Source: Rhynchonema sp. JSB1_4 (taxonomy: Eukaryota; Nematoda; Chromadorea; Monhysterida; Xyalidae). From it: a DNA stretch of 64,000 nt. The notes below the pieces were generated by a model. That model had not been told where the DNA came from. It made no database searches and saw only the letters and a list, made by a program, of their open reading frames with translations. The DNA is taken from positions 1-64,000 of the forward strand of contig JASAMV010006370.1 in assembly GCA_030248065.1 (NCBI GenBank), written 5' to 3'. Below, in pieces: positions 1 to 12,100 of the stretch. Within the stretch, counting starts at the first letter, position 1; the number at the start of each line of letters is the position of its first letter. The position numbers and the translations under genes were made by a program.

Positions 1-2760
1 CGCGTCCAGATATAACTTCCAATCCTTGTTGCCCGGCTGCACTTGTTTAGCAAGTGCTGCCAAGAGCCAACGATGGACACGCTCGACAGGGTCGCTGCGC
101 GGGTTGTATGGGGTCGTGAAACATTGCTTGACATTCCACGATTCGCAGAAGTTTCGCATTTCTGCAGAACGGAATTGTTTTCCGTTATCGCTAATGAGCT
201 CTTTTGGCGGCCCATTTTGCCCAATAAAGTGTGAAAGTGCTTCGACGCACTTTTCAGCCGTAAGGTCCGAAAGTATATAGACTTCGGGCCACTTGGTGAA
301 AAGGCATACGAAAACAAGCACATCTTTATAGTTTTTGGACTCGGCCGCAGTGTTTTGCCCCTGTAGGCGCGAAGATTGTCGCTTACCTACTTGCAGGATG
401 TCAAACGCAACTTTATGAAATGGTATTGGAACTATTTCATGCGGATGCATCTCTGGGGTATTCACTTGGCCATGTCCTTGACGGAACGCGCAAATTGCAC
501 ACTTTCGGCAATGGGAGATGACATCTTGATGCATGTCTCTCCACCAAAACCGATTGTGCAACATCTTGTATGTTCGTTTGAGCGAAAAATGCCCTGTATT
601 TTCGTGTGCTGCTCGCATCAGCGACAGCTTGTGTTTTTCTGGTACGATTAATCGTTGAGTTTGATCATATTCGTTCAACCAGAACAGAACATTGGTATCC
701 TTATCGAGGAAGAATTTGTGCTTATTTTGCACATAGTACCGTTGAATGGCACTAATTGGTTTGTCCTCGATAGGATTTTTGATCAACTCAACAATTTTCG
801 TAATCCAGTCATCAGCTCTTTGAGCGAGACTGATTTTCTGAAACATTTCGGAGTTTTTGTAAATCTCCTCGATCGGTATCGTCTCTTCATCACCAAGGCG
901 TGTGTTCACGGCCTCTGATGGGTTATGGTGTCCACTCAGCACGTCATTTACGCGCTGCAGGACTACCTCACACCAGGGGTCGATATTACACACGAAATGG
1001 TTATGTAACACAATGTCCATGTCTATGTCATCTGGCCATGTCAGAATGCGCAGACAATATTTGGACAATTGGTCGATTCGATCGTCGGGCGACTGTTTGC
1101 CTAGTTCGGCCTCTATGTCTTTCCTTATCTCGCGGAATCTGATCGATTCCGGGATCCGGGAAAGAGCATCGGGCCCTGAATTTTGACGACCAGGTCGATA
1201 TTCGATCTCTGGGTCATAATCATTCAGAATGAGGCACCAGCGCTCGACTCGTGTATTGTTGAAACGCTCTCTCATACATGATTTGAGAGCTTGATGGTCA
1301 GTTATGACCTTGAGCGGCATTCGGTACACATAAGGCTGAAATTGCTGTAAACACCACACGACGGCTAGCATTTCTAGCTCGCTCGCGGTGTAATTTTGTT
1401 CCGCGGGAGTTAATCCACGCGATACATACGCAATTGGCCTCATAGCACCGTCACTTTGTTTTTGTTGCAGTATACCTCCAATACCGACTCCACATCCATC
1501 TGTTTCAACGATGAATGGTTTATTGAAGTCGGGATACACCAAAACTGAGTCTGAGGTTAGCAAATCTCGAAGGGATTTGAAGGCCTCCCTCTGCGCATCA
1601 CCCCACACAAACACAGTGTGCTTGCGTAACAGGTTCGTCAGAGGTTTTGCAATTTTGGCATAACCTTCGATGAATCGTCGGTAATAACCCGATAAGCCCA
1701 GAAAGCGTCTGACTTCGTCAGGCGAGTCTGGTCTCGGGAAATTCTTTACTGCACTGACCGTTTTTGGATTAGGGCGCATGCCATTTTTGTCAACAATAAA
1801 GCCCAGATACAAAATCTCCTCGGCACAGAATGTTGTCTTGCCAGGGGAAACTTTGAGACCGACCTCTTTTAGGCGGTTCAGGACTTTGTCGACCAATTTG
1901 ACATGGTCCTCCAATGTATTCGTGACAATCAGTATATCGTCGAGATAGACGGAAATCCGGTCATCGTCAAGAACTGACAGTGTCTCATCCATTACTCGCT
2001 GGAAAATGGCAGGAGCACACGTCAGGCCATATGGCATTCTGGTCCACTCAAACACGCCGTGCGGTGTGGTAAATGCCGCAATGTGCTGTGTTTGGGGATC
2101 CATCTTGACTTGCCAAAAACCGGAATTTAAGTCCATTTTCGTGAAATAACGCGGTTTGATGCGACCTAGTGTATCGATTAGGTCCGTGCATCTCGGTAAT
2201 GGATAGGCGTCTTTAATTGTGGCTGCATTAACCTTTCGGTAATCGCATGTAATGCGTACATCACCGTTAGGTTTCCAAACTGGATTGACCGGACTGGCCC
2301 AATCTGATTTGGATTTCACAATTATGCCTAACTTGAGAAGGTGCTCAAGCTGCTTCTTCACTGGTTCTCGGAAACAAAATGCCATACGGCGCACTTGTTG
2401 CCTGATGGGTGAATTATCACCCACCTCCATACGACATTTGACTAAATCAAAATCACCGAAGTCACTTCCAGTTAGGAAAAATGCTTCGTGATTTTTGAGT
2501 AGTACTTTCTCGAGAGAAGCCCGAAATGAATTGTCGAGCTTCGCCAGTGTTTCACCGAAGTGCTTGTGCATCTCTTTGATACGGAATTGAAGTTCGGCTT
2601 GAGGGGAATCAAATGTGATAATCCCCTTTTCGCCAACCTTCTCGCTTTTCAAATCTTTGGTGTCAGCGTTTAGATCCGGCCTTTTTGCAGCGTTTGAGAT
2701 GCGATCCACCTCTACTGTTCGGCTCGGGTCACGCTGACTCGACTGAGCCGCTGCTCGTTT
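1..2760 (-). CDS. pol: Ty3/gypsy Pol polyprotein (RT, RNase H, integrase), partial
   Basis: Copies the element RNA into DNA and inserts it. The frame is open from the Gag-protease junction to the window edge, so its C-terminus is missing. Visible in order: an RT fingers region with CDYRKVN near 2230; the RT catalytic YLDD near 1936-1947; an RNase H start with VETDG near 1500; an integrase HHCC zinc finger (H..H..CRKC) near 480-600; and integrase core residues in FDIL (about 410), SDNGKQF (about 170) and PVERVHR (about 80), which fit a D,D-35-E core. Domain order RT-RNase H-IN is the Ty3/gypsy order. It lies in the -1 frame relative to the Gag-protease frame and has no start codon of its own near the junction, so it is probably made as a fusion by -1 frameshifting at 2757-2763. 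I saw no stop in the stretches I translated, so the copy may be intact; the 3' LTR lies outside. Confidence 0.88.
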
Positions 2761-5700
2761 CCCGACTGGTTTGTCTCCTCAACGTTATGTTGAGTCGTTA
2801 AGTTCGAATTTGTCGAACCTAACGCGAGATTCACCAATTGTTTTTCGAGCAGTTGGTTATTTTCATCGACGAAGGACTGTAAATCAGCGTCGTCGAGATT
2901 TTCGTGTTCGATTGACCTTGTGACACCTTGCGATCGACAACATTTCGGCAGATAAGCCTCCGTTAGGATGGCCACTGGCTGGTCTTTGTCAATGAGACAG
3001 AGACTGTCCGTATTGTTGTCGACTCTGACGACTATTTTGTCGTCGCACTGGTGCACATTGTACATTGTCGGTACGATTTCGACAGCTTGCTTCTCTTCCT
3101 CTGAGCTCACAGTATTGGGCTCGAGGAGATACACACGGCCGTCTTGATCCTTGTCAAGCAAGGTTTTGAATGGCGTGTTATCCCCCCCTAAGCTGTGTAC
3201 ATGGGGGTGATACACTTTCGCCTCGACATTGAGTGACGTGTGTGCTGGGATAACCACGTCTCGGGCAAATGCCACGATCGGGTCCTCCACCACCAGGTTC
3301 AGCAATTGTGCTGTTGGATCGTCTGGTGCGCACGGCTTAACGCCATCTCGATGTTTCTGTAATGTCGATGTCATTTTGAATGACATGACTTGATCACGAT
3401 TGCCCTGTGTGGCTGGGTACAGGTCGCACTTGGGTACTCTCATAGATACCCGTTCCGACCGAAACTCCAAGCCATCAAGCAGGGTCTCCTCTTTCGTCAG
3501 TATTGCCCTGCCGGGCATGCCAAACAGGTCCATCGTGCCATATTTCGTGCAGAAGAATACAATATCTACCACTGGTAGATCTCCGCTGCCGATTGGCAAT
3601 TTTATGAGACCTTCAATCTCAATTACGTTCCTGTTGGCATCGCGGCAGTTGATTTGACATGGCTGTATCTGATCTCGGTTGAATATGCCCGCGTTGACCA
3701 TGTAGTCAACTGTTGCTTTGCTAAGCAAATTTGCGGTCGCACCCGAGTCATCAACAGCCACGAATTTGTGACCACAGACCTTGAGCACAATTTTCCGACT
3801 CGGTCGTACCGATTTGCTCAGGTCCGTGACACTCGCTGTAGTTTGTTCAGGCTTCAGGAGAGTTTTCTTTTTCTCCGGCAGTTTCGCATCGACTTTGGCT
3901 TCACACACATATTGGTTCTTGGAATTCAAGAAACCTGTGTAGTCCTCGTCGGTGGTACTGCAGTCTGAATCTGGTGTGTTCTGATCGAACACTCGAATAT
4001 TCACGTCCAGATCAGGTGATGATTGCGGGTACGGTACTGTTGTGTACAGTGCCTGCTCAAAGTTCTGGGCCAAACCACTTAACCATTGGTCCTGTACATT
4101 ATCCAGGTCCATGCCGTGGTTTTCCAGAAGTTGAGACTCATCAACTGTATCTGGTTGTGCGGCTTGCATTTCGTACTGTTGGTAACCACCGAAATATTCA
4201 GGCTCTTGCATGTACGGTGCGGCTGACGTCGCATCGTAAAATTGCATAGCACTGTAGTCGGGGTACCCATAGTACATTTGGTACTGATCTGCAAACATAC
4301 CTTGGCTTTGGGTATCGAAACCCGATGCCTGCGGTAGTTCTTGTTGCGAAATGGCAGATGTTTCACTGCTCTGGTCGCAACTTGTCTGTTGATCAGTATC
4401 TGCCGACCTGACTTTGGTTGCCGCTGGATTTTCTCGGCAATTTTGTGTATGTCTGCCGTCTGCCTGTTTACAGGTCGAGCAGAATTTCCGTTGACCAGGT
4501 GGTTGTTGCCGTGGTGCTTGCGCACCAAATTGGGCATAACCTGTGCCTGGCCTGAAACCATAGGTCCCTGGTCTAGCACTCTGGAATTGGTTCTGCATGC
4601 CAAACCTGTATTGCGGTTGCGGTATAAATCGCGGTGGCATGAACGGTCTACTTTGATACATGTTTGGAATCATGCGTGGTCGCATGCCAAACCGTGGTTG
4701 CCCGCGAAAGGGAGCACCAGCTATGCCTGTCGGACGAAATCTGTTGGCCATACCGTAATTTGGTAATGGCGCGTTCTTGTCTTTTCCGTCAGTGACGGGG
4801 ACATGGGGAACGCTTTTTCGTCTGATGTATAGCTTGATTGTGCTCTCAACCTTTCGAGCTTGCGTAACAATATCCTCGTAATGTATGGCATCGGTTCGCA
4901 ATCTAACTTGCAACGCAATGTCGTTCAGTAACCCCTCAATGAAACGAGGACCTTTGGTCATTTTAATCGTTTCAGAGTTGTAATGAAACGCCATGCGGTT
5001 GTAGATTGCTTCGAACCTGTTCTTGTAATTATCTACCGTTTCACCTGGATTTTGCGTGACTGCTGAAAGTTCCGCATCCAGTTCCGATAGATGTTTGTAT
5101 GTGGAGAAGGTCCTAATCAATTCTCCTTTCACCGCTGCATAATCATGTTTGATTTCTTGCGGCAGTGAGTGGAGTTTTTGATGGGCGTCTCCAGAAAAAT
5201 GCAAGGCCAGCAAATCTAGCCTTTCGGCGTATGTCACTTTCATCAGATCACAGGCACGGTCAAACTTGTTGAAATATTCAATGATATCCCCAGTTTTCGT
5301 GCCTTCGTACCGTTTATAAGTAGTAACGGTCGTGATCGTTTCGATGACTTTCTGGTATCTGATCATGTCATCAACCGGCTGTTGTCCTGACGGGTCAGGT
5401 CTAGGAATGTAAATGCCTGGTTGTGTTGCGCAGTAATTCAGATCATCAATGATGGCTGGTTCCTGCGGCTTATTTTGATCAGTCAAGCCACTTCGCGGGT
5501 ATGCTAAATTCGGCGATGTTTCAGACTTTTGTTGGGTCTGCAATTTTATGACAGGCCCAAATGATGTCTTAACATCCGCTTGTTTATCAATTGGAATATT
5601 TGGAGTTTCCTTGAACGCCATGAAGTAGGTTTCTGGAAAACCCACTTGTGGTGCCCTAGGCATCGCCCAATATCGCTTGCCATCTTCACGAATCATGCGA

Positions 5701-7223
5701 GTTGCCACTGGCACCTCGATATGGTCGTAACTGTCAGCGATTAATTGGGAGAATGGAACTCCTTGTTCGTCAAGCAATTTTGTATTGAATATATAATTGT
5801 CAAAATGGCTCGTTATATAGGCAGGGACGTGTTGTAAAAACACGTCATCGGTTTTCGCGTCAATCCCTGCCGGATCGACCCAGACACCATCAATGGGTCG
5901 GATCTGTTTACCAGGCGGTATTGCGCGAAACAAACCGTCTACTGCCAAATAGCGGCCTGTTTCCGCATCTATGACTGGTGGCAATTTGGCCGGTAACCAG
6001 TCTGAAGGTGCGGAGTTCGGTGTATATTGTTGCGTCTGCAGTCCACTGGATCCCGGTCGGCTGCCATCAGGGAACCTAACGGTTTTTCCTGTTGGCTCGC
6101 TTCGGAATCGCTGTGGATCAGCATCGTCTGTATTTTGTTGTACTGGCGGGTGTGCGGGCTGCCCCGTGCCATTTATGGCATTATTCGGTGGCTGGCCCCC
6201 ACTCGCCTGTTGTGAAGAACGGTTTGTTGTCGGTGGATCGGATTTACCGTTCTCCAGGTCGACAACACCGTCGTCACTCGGCTGCTGTTTGCATGGGTGT
6301 AAAACCCTCGGTTTTAGCCAAATTTCGACTTTCGGGGGCGTAGCGACCGAACTGTCAGTCATAACGCTTCCCCGGTCGAATTTCTCACACAAATTGTCGA
6401 ACTCATAACGTTCGACTTCGGTGAGAGGCTGCTTCATTTTTAATTGCCTCAAATAGTACCGAAACTTTCTGAGTTTCGGGTCCTTTCTGAGGTGGTCGAA
6501 GACATATTGCCAAGAGTATCCTTCCTCGGCTAAGGGTATCTCATTTGGATCCCCGCCGGCTTCGGGTACTGTGGCTATCTGGTCTCGACGTTGCGTGCCT
6601 GGATAAACCGGAGAAATCTCCCAATTCGGACTTTTTCCAGAATTGGGGATTTTCGGAGTGGAAACACTTGGTTGAAACGACGTTGAGGGCGGAGTTTCAT
6701 CCCGATCGGATGACTCCGACGAAGTGGAGGGAGCAATTATTTCCGGAGATGCCGGAATTTGCTCCACTCGCTGCTTCGCCTCCTCAATTGTCGCTTCCAA
6801 CTTTTGTTTCCTCGATTTGTATGTGATTTTGAAAGCGCTTGAAAGCTTGGAAAAACTGTCATCCAGCTTTTTACCAACTTGAATTGCAAGTTGGGGCTGC
6901 CGCCGAAGCTGGTTTTCCCATCGCTTTAGCGCTTTTTCAAAACTTCGGTTTGTCGCATTTTTCGGCGACTTTGTGTGTGACTGGGAAGTCACTCGCTTTT
7001 GTTTTCGGGCTTTCGGGGCCCATGTATTTCGTCGCGGAGTGTTTTTCACACTGCAACGCGATTCATTTGCTTTCTTCTCGAGCGCCTCACTTTTTTCAAA
7101 GTCTCCTGGGGCGGAGACAAACGAATCGTCAAGTTCTGCCTGTCCATCCCCGAGGGAAGTGCTTTCCAACTCGGGGTTGGACTGCGTTTCGAACTCTCGA
7201 ATCGTATTTTGTTGTGCCGACAT
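2712..7223 (-). CDS. gag-pro: Ty3/gypsy Gag-protease polyprotein
   Basis: Forms the retrotransposon particle and matures it. The 1503-aa frame starts at ATG 7223 and ends with TAG at 2712. The first 600 residues are low-complexity and charged, with no recognised fold. A retrotransposon gag domain lies at about residues 628-798 (motifs EYFNKFD, RFIEGL). It is followed by a Met/Arg/Pro/Gln-rich linker and a zinc-knuckle-like CSTC-H-C cluster near residue 912. A retropepsin-type aspartic protease has its DSGAT active site near residue 1153. The length is above the usual 300-500 aa for Gag alone because the protease is in frame with Gag and the N-terminal extension is long. Pol follows in the -1 frame. 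The uninterrupted frame argues for a young copy. Confidence 0.9.
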   Translation of the reverse strand: MSAQQNTIREFETQSNPELESTSLGDGQAELDDSFVSAPGDFEKSEALEKKANESRCSVKNTPRRNTWAPKARKQKRVTSQSHTKSPKNATNRSFEKALKRWENQLRRQPQLAIQVGKKLDDSFSKLSSAFKITYKSRKQKLEATIEEAKQRVEQIPASPEIIAPSTSSESSDRDETPPSTSFQPSVSTPKIPNSGKSPNWEISPVYPGTQRRDQIATVPEAGGDPNEIPLAEEGYSWQYVFDHLRKDPKLRKFRYYLRQLKMKQPLTEVERYEFDNLCEKFDRGSVMTDSSVATPPKVEIWLKPRVLHPCKQQPSDDGVVDLENGKSDPPTTNRSSQQASGGQPPNNAINGTGQPAHPPVQQNTDDADPQRFRSEPTGKTVRFPDGSRPGSSGLQTQQYTPNSAPSDWLPAKLPPVIDAETGRYLAVDGLFRAIPPGKQIRPIDGVWVDPAGIDAKTDDVFLQHVPAYITSHFDNYIFNTKLLDEQGVPFSQLIADSYDHIEVPVATRMIREDGKRYWAMPRAPQVGFPETYFMAFKETPNIPIDKQADVKTSFGPVIKLQTQQKSETSPNLAYPRSGLTDQNKPQEPAIIDDLNYCATQPGIYIPRPDPSGQQPVDDMIRYQKVIETITTVTTYKRYEGTKTGDIIEYFNKFDRACDLMKVTYAERLDLLALHFSGDAHQKLHSLPQEIKHDYAAVKGELIRTFSTYKHLSELDAELSAVTQNPGETVDNYKNRFEAIYNRMAFHYNSETIKMTKGPRFIEGLLNDIALQVRLRTDAIHYEDIVTQARKVESTIKLYIRRKSVPHVPVTDGKDKNAPLPNYGMANRFRPTGIAGAPFRGQPRFGMRPRMIPNMYQSRPFMPPRFIPQPQYRFGMQNQFQSARPGTYGFRPGTGYAQFGAQAPRQQPPGQRKFCSTCKQADGRHTQNCRENPAATKVRSADTDQQTSCDQSSETSAISQQELPQASGFDTQSQGMFADQYQMYYGYPDYSAMQFYDATSAAPYMQEPEYFGGYQQYEMQAAQPDTVDESQLLENHGMDLDNVQDQWLSGLAQNFEQALYTTVPYPQSSPDLDVNIRVFDQNTPDSDCSTTDEDYTGFLNSKNQYVCEAKVDAKLPEKKKTLLKPEQTTASVTDLSKSVRPSRKIVLKVCGHKFVAVDDSGATANLLSKATVDYMVNAGIFNRDQIQPCQINCRDANRNVIEIEGLIKLPIGSGDLPVVDIVFFCTKYGTMDLFGMPGRAILTKEETLLDGLEFRSERVSMRVPKCDLYPATQGNRDQVMSFKMTSTLQKHRDGVKPCAPDDPTAQLLNLVVEDPIVAFARDVVIPAHTSLNVEAKVYHPHVHSLGGDNTPFKTLLDKDQDGRVYLLEPNTVSSEEEKQAVEIVPTMYNVHQCDDKIVVRVDNNTDSLCLIDKDQPVAILTEAYLPKCCRSQGVTRSIEHENLDDADLQSFVDENNQLLEKQLVNLALGSTNSNLTTQHNVEETNQSGNEQRLSRVSVTRAEQ
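2720..2763 (-). promoter_or_regulatory. Candidate -1 ribosomal frameshift signal (slippery heptamer plus stem-loop)
   Basis: On the minus strand a GGGAAAC heptamer (2763-2757) is read in the Gag frame as G GGA AAC, the canonical X XXY YYZ arrangement. Six bases later comes a 6-bp stem, CGGCTC (2750-2745) pairing with GAGCCG (2725-2720), around a 19-base loop. The Gag stop lies at 2714-2712. A -1 shift here enters a frame that stays open through the junction into Pol. Family knowledge: many Ty3/gypsy elements join Gag-Pro to Pol this way. A pseudoknot partner was not worked out. Confidence 0.7.
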
Positions 7224-7270
7224 TTTGAGGTTTTAATTTTACGGGAAAACAACGAATGAAGCGCAATTAG

Positions 7271-7525
7271 CCCAAGTCCCTAAGACCTGTTGGAGAACGC
7301 TCTGAAACTAATGCGCTCCTTCATTGAAGTCCTTGAAAAATCAAAAGTATTTTGAGAAAATAGCCGACTCAACTGCTAGGTTGCTCCCCAAGTCCCTAAG
7401 ACCTGTTGGAGAACGCTCTGAAGGAGACAACCACAGCAGTCGGGTCTTTTGGTTTTAGTTTTTACGGGTGCTTACAACCGAAAATGTCTGCCCAAGTCCC
7501 TAAGACCTGTTGGAGAACGCTCTGA
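7271..7525 (-). repeat. Three copies of a 35-bp repeat in the retrotransposon leader
   Basis: The same 35-bp unit, beginning cccaagtccctaagacctg on the plus strand, occurs at 7271-7305, 7387-7421 and 7491-7525, spaced 116 and 104 bp apart. All three lie between the candidate primer-binding site and the Gag start codon. The copies appear identical while the spacers differ, which suggests either selection on the unit (packaging or translation-control element) or gene conversion. Function unknown. Confidence 0.85.
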
Positions 7526-7533
7526 AGCAGACA

Positions 7534-9172
7534 AGGTCGATTTTGGCACCAAAACTGGGTGACCAAGGACCTGCTTTTTGTGCTGTGTATTGCACTCACA
7601 GCACTCGTGCTTTCTAGGCGTAAGTCTGGTCGTGGTTCCTAATTTAGGACCCCAAAGTGGCGTTTATAAAAACGCGCACGCCAACCAGAAAAACACACTA
7701 AAATGCACAAAGTGCTTTTTGTTTTTGATTTTGTGGGCTAATTTTAGCACCACTCGCAGGAAACACAGAATATAATTGCAATAAATACAAAATAATATTC
7801 CACAGCTTCCAATTGCACAAATACACAATAAATGCACAGCACGAAAAAATTACAAGTCCTTATCAAATAAGAGTTGAGCTCTAAACGCCCTTGCTGTTGA
7901 CGACTGGACCAGCGATTGCAGATCGCAAAACGCGGTCACATCGCAACTCGCCTACCTAGTTAAGCAAAAATTGGGTTTTGAAGCAAAAAATTGGCCAGGT
8001 GGCTTAATTATTAGAGCTTACTCGACCTCCTTCTTTATACTCGGTGTGTCGACCGAGTAAAACCAACCTGAGGATCACAAATTAGTGGGGCACAACTTCC
8101 CACTAATTTGTCCGTCCCGACCGGCTTGGGGTTGGCCTTGACTTTGGAGCCGGTATCGCCTTCGTTAATCGCGACGATAATAAATTATTTAATTTACGGC
8201 GACTGTTTTTTGGTTGATAATCGATGCGCTGATCGAATCGATCGCCAATTCGGCCCTTTTGGTTGTTGATTGGGTCGCCGTCTTGTCGCTCGTTCGTCCA
8301 ACTTACCAACTTACCAAAAAGCAAAACAGTACGTTGCAAAAGTATATTGGATCGTAGGGTCCGGCCGGACCTTTTCTGGCTTCTATTGAAGACCAGCAAA
8401 GGCTGGGTAGGAAGTTCTAGCTGGAGGTGGGACCTCCAACTGTAGATCTTCGACCCCCCGGGGTCCTACTTTTACTGTATTCTGGACGGTGGAGAGTCGA
8501 GACCCTGACCTCACCGAAAGCAGGCAAGTCGGGAGTCGGCGCGATTGCTCGCGACGAAGGCCGAAGCGCCTCAGAATCGGGGGCACAGTTGGAACTCGGC
8601 TTAATCTCTTGTTGGACGGAATTGCATTTAATAAATAAACTGTCTTGATTACCTATTGCTTAGGCATGACCTATTGCGCATGAGTTGGGTTTGGTTTTAA
8701 GAGATAAAAGTAGAAATGGAATGAATTGGGATTTTATATTTTATTAAAAATAAGATTTGTTAGAAAAGGCAATGGGCGCGCGAGAGTGAGAGAAAAGCAA
8801 AGACTATAGGCGTGATCGCACCTAAGCGAGCACCATTTCCCGTGTTCTACGTCGTGGCTGATTGGTTTTGACAAAAAGTCAACCAGCGACGTAAAAGTCG
8901 AACACGTGCAATTTGGGAAATGAGTAATGAGAACTGAGGAAATAGTGCTCGGGCCGTCTTTAAATACTCGATCGCGTTTCTTTTTCTCTTGTCGATCCAT
9001 TACGGATTAATTACTATAAGATGATTGGACGGCACTTACTTGTGATTGGTTAGAGAAAGATATTTGAATTTAGAGCAAAGAAATAAGAATGACAATGCAA
9101 TTAAAGAGAATGGGTTACGGTAACGCAGGATCAAGCGCGGAGATTCAAATGGGCTAAACCCGAATCCCCACA
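7534..9172 (-). repeat. Candidate 5' LTR (7556-9172) with primer-binding site (7534-7551)
   Basis: In the element sense the leader begins with TGGTGCCAAAA (7551-7541), shaped like a tRNA 3'-end primer site. Four bases upstream a possible LTR ends in ...TCACCCA (7556). A TGTGGGG at 9172 would be its matching 5' end, giving about 1.6 kb. Inside is a TATTTAAA box (8966-8959, minus) that could be the promoter. The 3' LTR is outside the window, so both ends are provisional and the outer end is the less certain one. No open frame in this stretch looks real. Confidence 0.4.
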
Positions 9173-12100
9173 GTTTTCATTTACCAAAAACTTTTGCTAC
9201 ACTTGCCATGGGATGCGTCTTGGTTCAGGTGCACTCGCTACACCAAGGGCGTGCACACTTTGCAGCAGCAAAATATGCCGCACAATATTTTTTGCTCCAA
9301 CTTTTTCAACTTTTCGGTTTCGTCGTGTACACGCAATCGGTTAAATTTTGTCAGTTTTGCACCAGCAGCGGCGCTGCCGCCGCCGTTGAGTTGAATCTAC
9401 ACAATTTGTGCGAACAAATATTTTCGAGTTGCGTTCAATATTGTTGTGTGAAATTGTGCCTCGCTTTCACGTATTGGACATGTGCCTTCTTGAGCTAAAT
9501 TTTTAGAATCTCTTCCATATCTAACCTTTCGCGAACCAAAAATGAGCTAATCCGTGCACACCGGTTCATTTGCGCCACCAACTAGACTCATCTCACTTCG
9601 CGTTCAGACACGGGCAAAAAGCCGCGAAGCTCATTTCATGCATCGCTGGCCACTTCAGGTGATTTGGAGGTGCGCGATCCGTATGAAGCGAATTAAGGTT
9701 CTCGGGTACAGAAACACACTTATTCTGTGTGGTACAAGAAAGCAGAACGTCTGGACCCTCGAACGAAAGAAAACTTCAGAGATGTTCATTTGGAAGGTAC
9801 TATCGAAAAAGCCAATTTCATGCCTTTTGGTTTCACATGGATGGATTCCGACCTGGACTGCGGTCTGGTATTATGAATCGCAAGATTCCACGCCGGCTTA
9901 GTAAGATGCCTCGTTCACCCCAGATTTCTTGTGAATTATTGGGTGCCAAACTTTGACTTTTTCGATTTCCAAATCATCCTTCATTCTCATAGAGGTTGAA
10001 AGGGATCATTGTCGTCTTGAAGGCTGGCTAACAAAGATAGAGAAGTGCAGATTGTACAGGTCAGGAATGAGCTTGCCTGATTTGAAAAGGACACCACCTG
10101 CGTGCTCGCGAGGTTTTTGGTTTTGGTGACGCTTCTGAAAGGTACATATTATAGGCTGCCTGGAACTGGTGGACCTCGTCCTCAGTAGGGGGTTTAGTTT
10201 CACGGTTAGCTTCATTGTTTTAGGCTCATGCGTCCTTGAATGTCGGCCTTGGCCCGAGCCTGGTTCAGGGAACCAAACATACCAGCACCCAGGGGTTGCT
10301 CCAAAAACATGTGTCTTTATATCGAGTGGGACCCATCTGTGCGTCTCTGCACATTGTGTATGTTTTACGTCCATATTTCTTGTCCAATTGCGCTTGTGGA
10401 TTTGTGCAAAGATGCCAATTCCCACCACCTGCTACACCTTTTTCGAAGCTGCTACTGTGTCTTCTTTCCTTTTGCTATCATATACAAAGCGTTTGCCAGA
10501 TTGTTTCCAGGGAAGATTTTTTTGAAAAAAGCAGAGATTTGTTCGCAATTAACTATGAGAAAGGTACACTATTTTGTTCTCAATCGGGAGCTATTCATTG
10601 AGGAATTCCTCCAGTTTGGAATGTTCAGCTACAGTCGGTGGTCTTGGTTTCGTTTTCATTGACAAAAACTCATAAGGTTGAAAAACTTCGCTGGGAAAGT
10701 AACCTTCGCTGTGCAACCGTTTTTCTCAATTTGTCCAAATAACCATTGAACTGTTCTATTTCCCATCCATACGAAAAGCAGCAGTTTTTCGCACGCAAAG
10801 TCCATTCATTTTCGATTAAGGCAACAGCAACGCCCTTTTCTTTCTCGCGATGTCACCAACTAAACAAGAGCGTTGGTCCATCATGTTTAACCTATACATA
10901 TTGCGGCATTATCAGTTTGTACACTAGAAACGGAACCAAAATGGCCCTGGTGTTTTGAAATAAAACCAAACCGACTCTTTTTGCCTCAGCAGCTTGATTC
11001 CTTTGCTGTCTTTAGGTGGTGTCCTGTTTTGTAATCCCATCCATGGCCCTCTGACTATGACCGGCCTGCTAATGTGCATGTTTACTTTTGGGCCCTTCTC
11101 TTGCAACCATCCAGGCGTGGTGACAATACGCTGAATAACGCGGAAATGCGGTTCGCACTAAGCAGCTAAATATCCTAAGCCACTATAACAAAGTACATAA
11201 CGACAGAAATCGCATTTCTGCCCATAAATCATGCGTTCAGCGCCGGTTTTGGTCTGACCCCAGTGCCATGCCAGTTATAACCTGACTGTTTCCGGGCTCC
11301 TTGGCATTAGAGCAGTTTTGAAAAGTCGAAATAAAGTTGGACCACGCAAGGTGCATCAAAGTACAAAAATGCCATGTCTTGGCAAGGCATGGGCTCTTTT
11401 TGTGTTAAGTTGCGCCAAGACACTGGATAAGCTGGGCAGGTCCCAAGACTACATATGTATTTCACATATACTGCGGTGCTCTTATGGTTCGATCAGGCTC
11501 TTTTTATTACATGATATAATCTATCTGACAGTCATTTGGACTCGCTTAACGTCTTTTTGGCCGAGGTTTTGGTTTTTGGCTGAGCACAAAACGAATACAC
11601 AGCGAGTGTTGAGAAGTCATTGGTTAGCGGCCCGCGACGTGGCAGTGGTAACATTTTTAACCTGTGTCACTTAAGTGGTGTCATTTGAAATTCGTCCTTC
11701 AAATATATTTCAAGGATATTTCATGTACATATATTTTCCAATACATTTTCACCAAATGTACGCATGTTGATATTGAACCCAGAATATTCCAATCGCGAAC
11801 GAAATCAACTCGATATATTCTAACGACGACACACATCATCGCCCAACCCTCCAGGCAGGGTATGGGTGGCGCTTGACTGCTTCGCGTGCAGCCGTAGACT
11901 TGAAAATTCAACAAACCAACATCAAATGCAACAATATCAACAACAGCCCAGCACCAGCACGAGCACAGCAGGGGTGCCGCCCTGGGCAGCAAAAGCTGGG
12001 CCGGGCCAACAACTGAGGCCGGCCACCCCCCAGATGCGCCCCCTGACTCCGCAGCATTCGCGACGGAGGCGATCGCAGAAACGAAAGATGGACATTGATG

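Noticed and set aside
9554..9956. Overlapping plus-strand frames with coding-like patches
   Set aside because: Three frames each look partly coding and each is interrupted; at most a decayed remnant.
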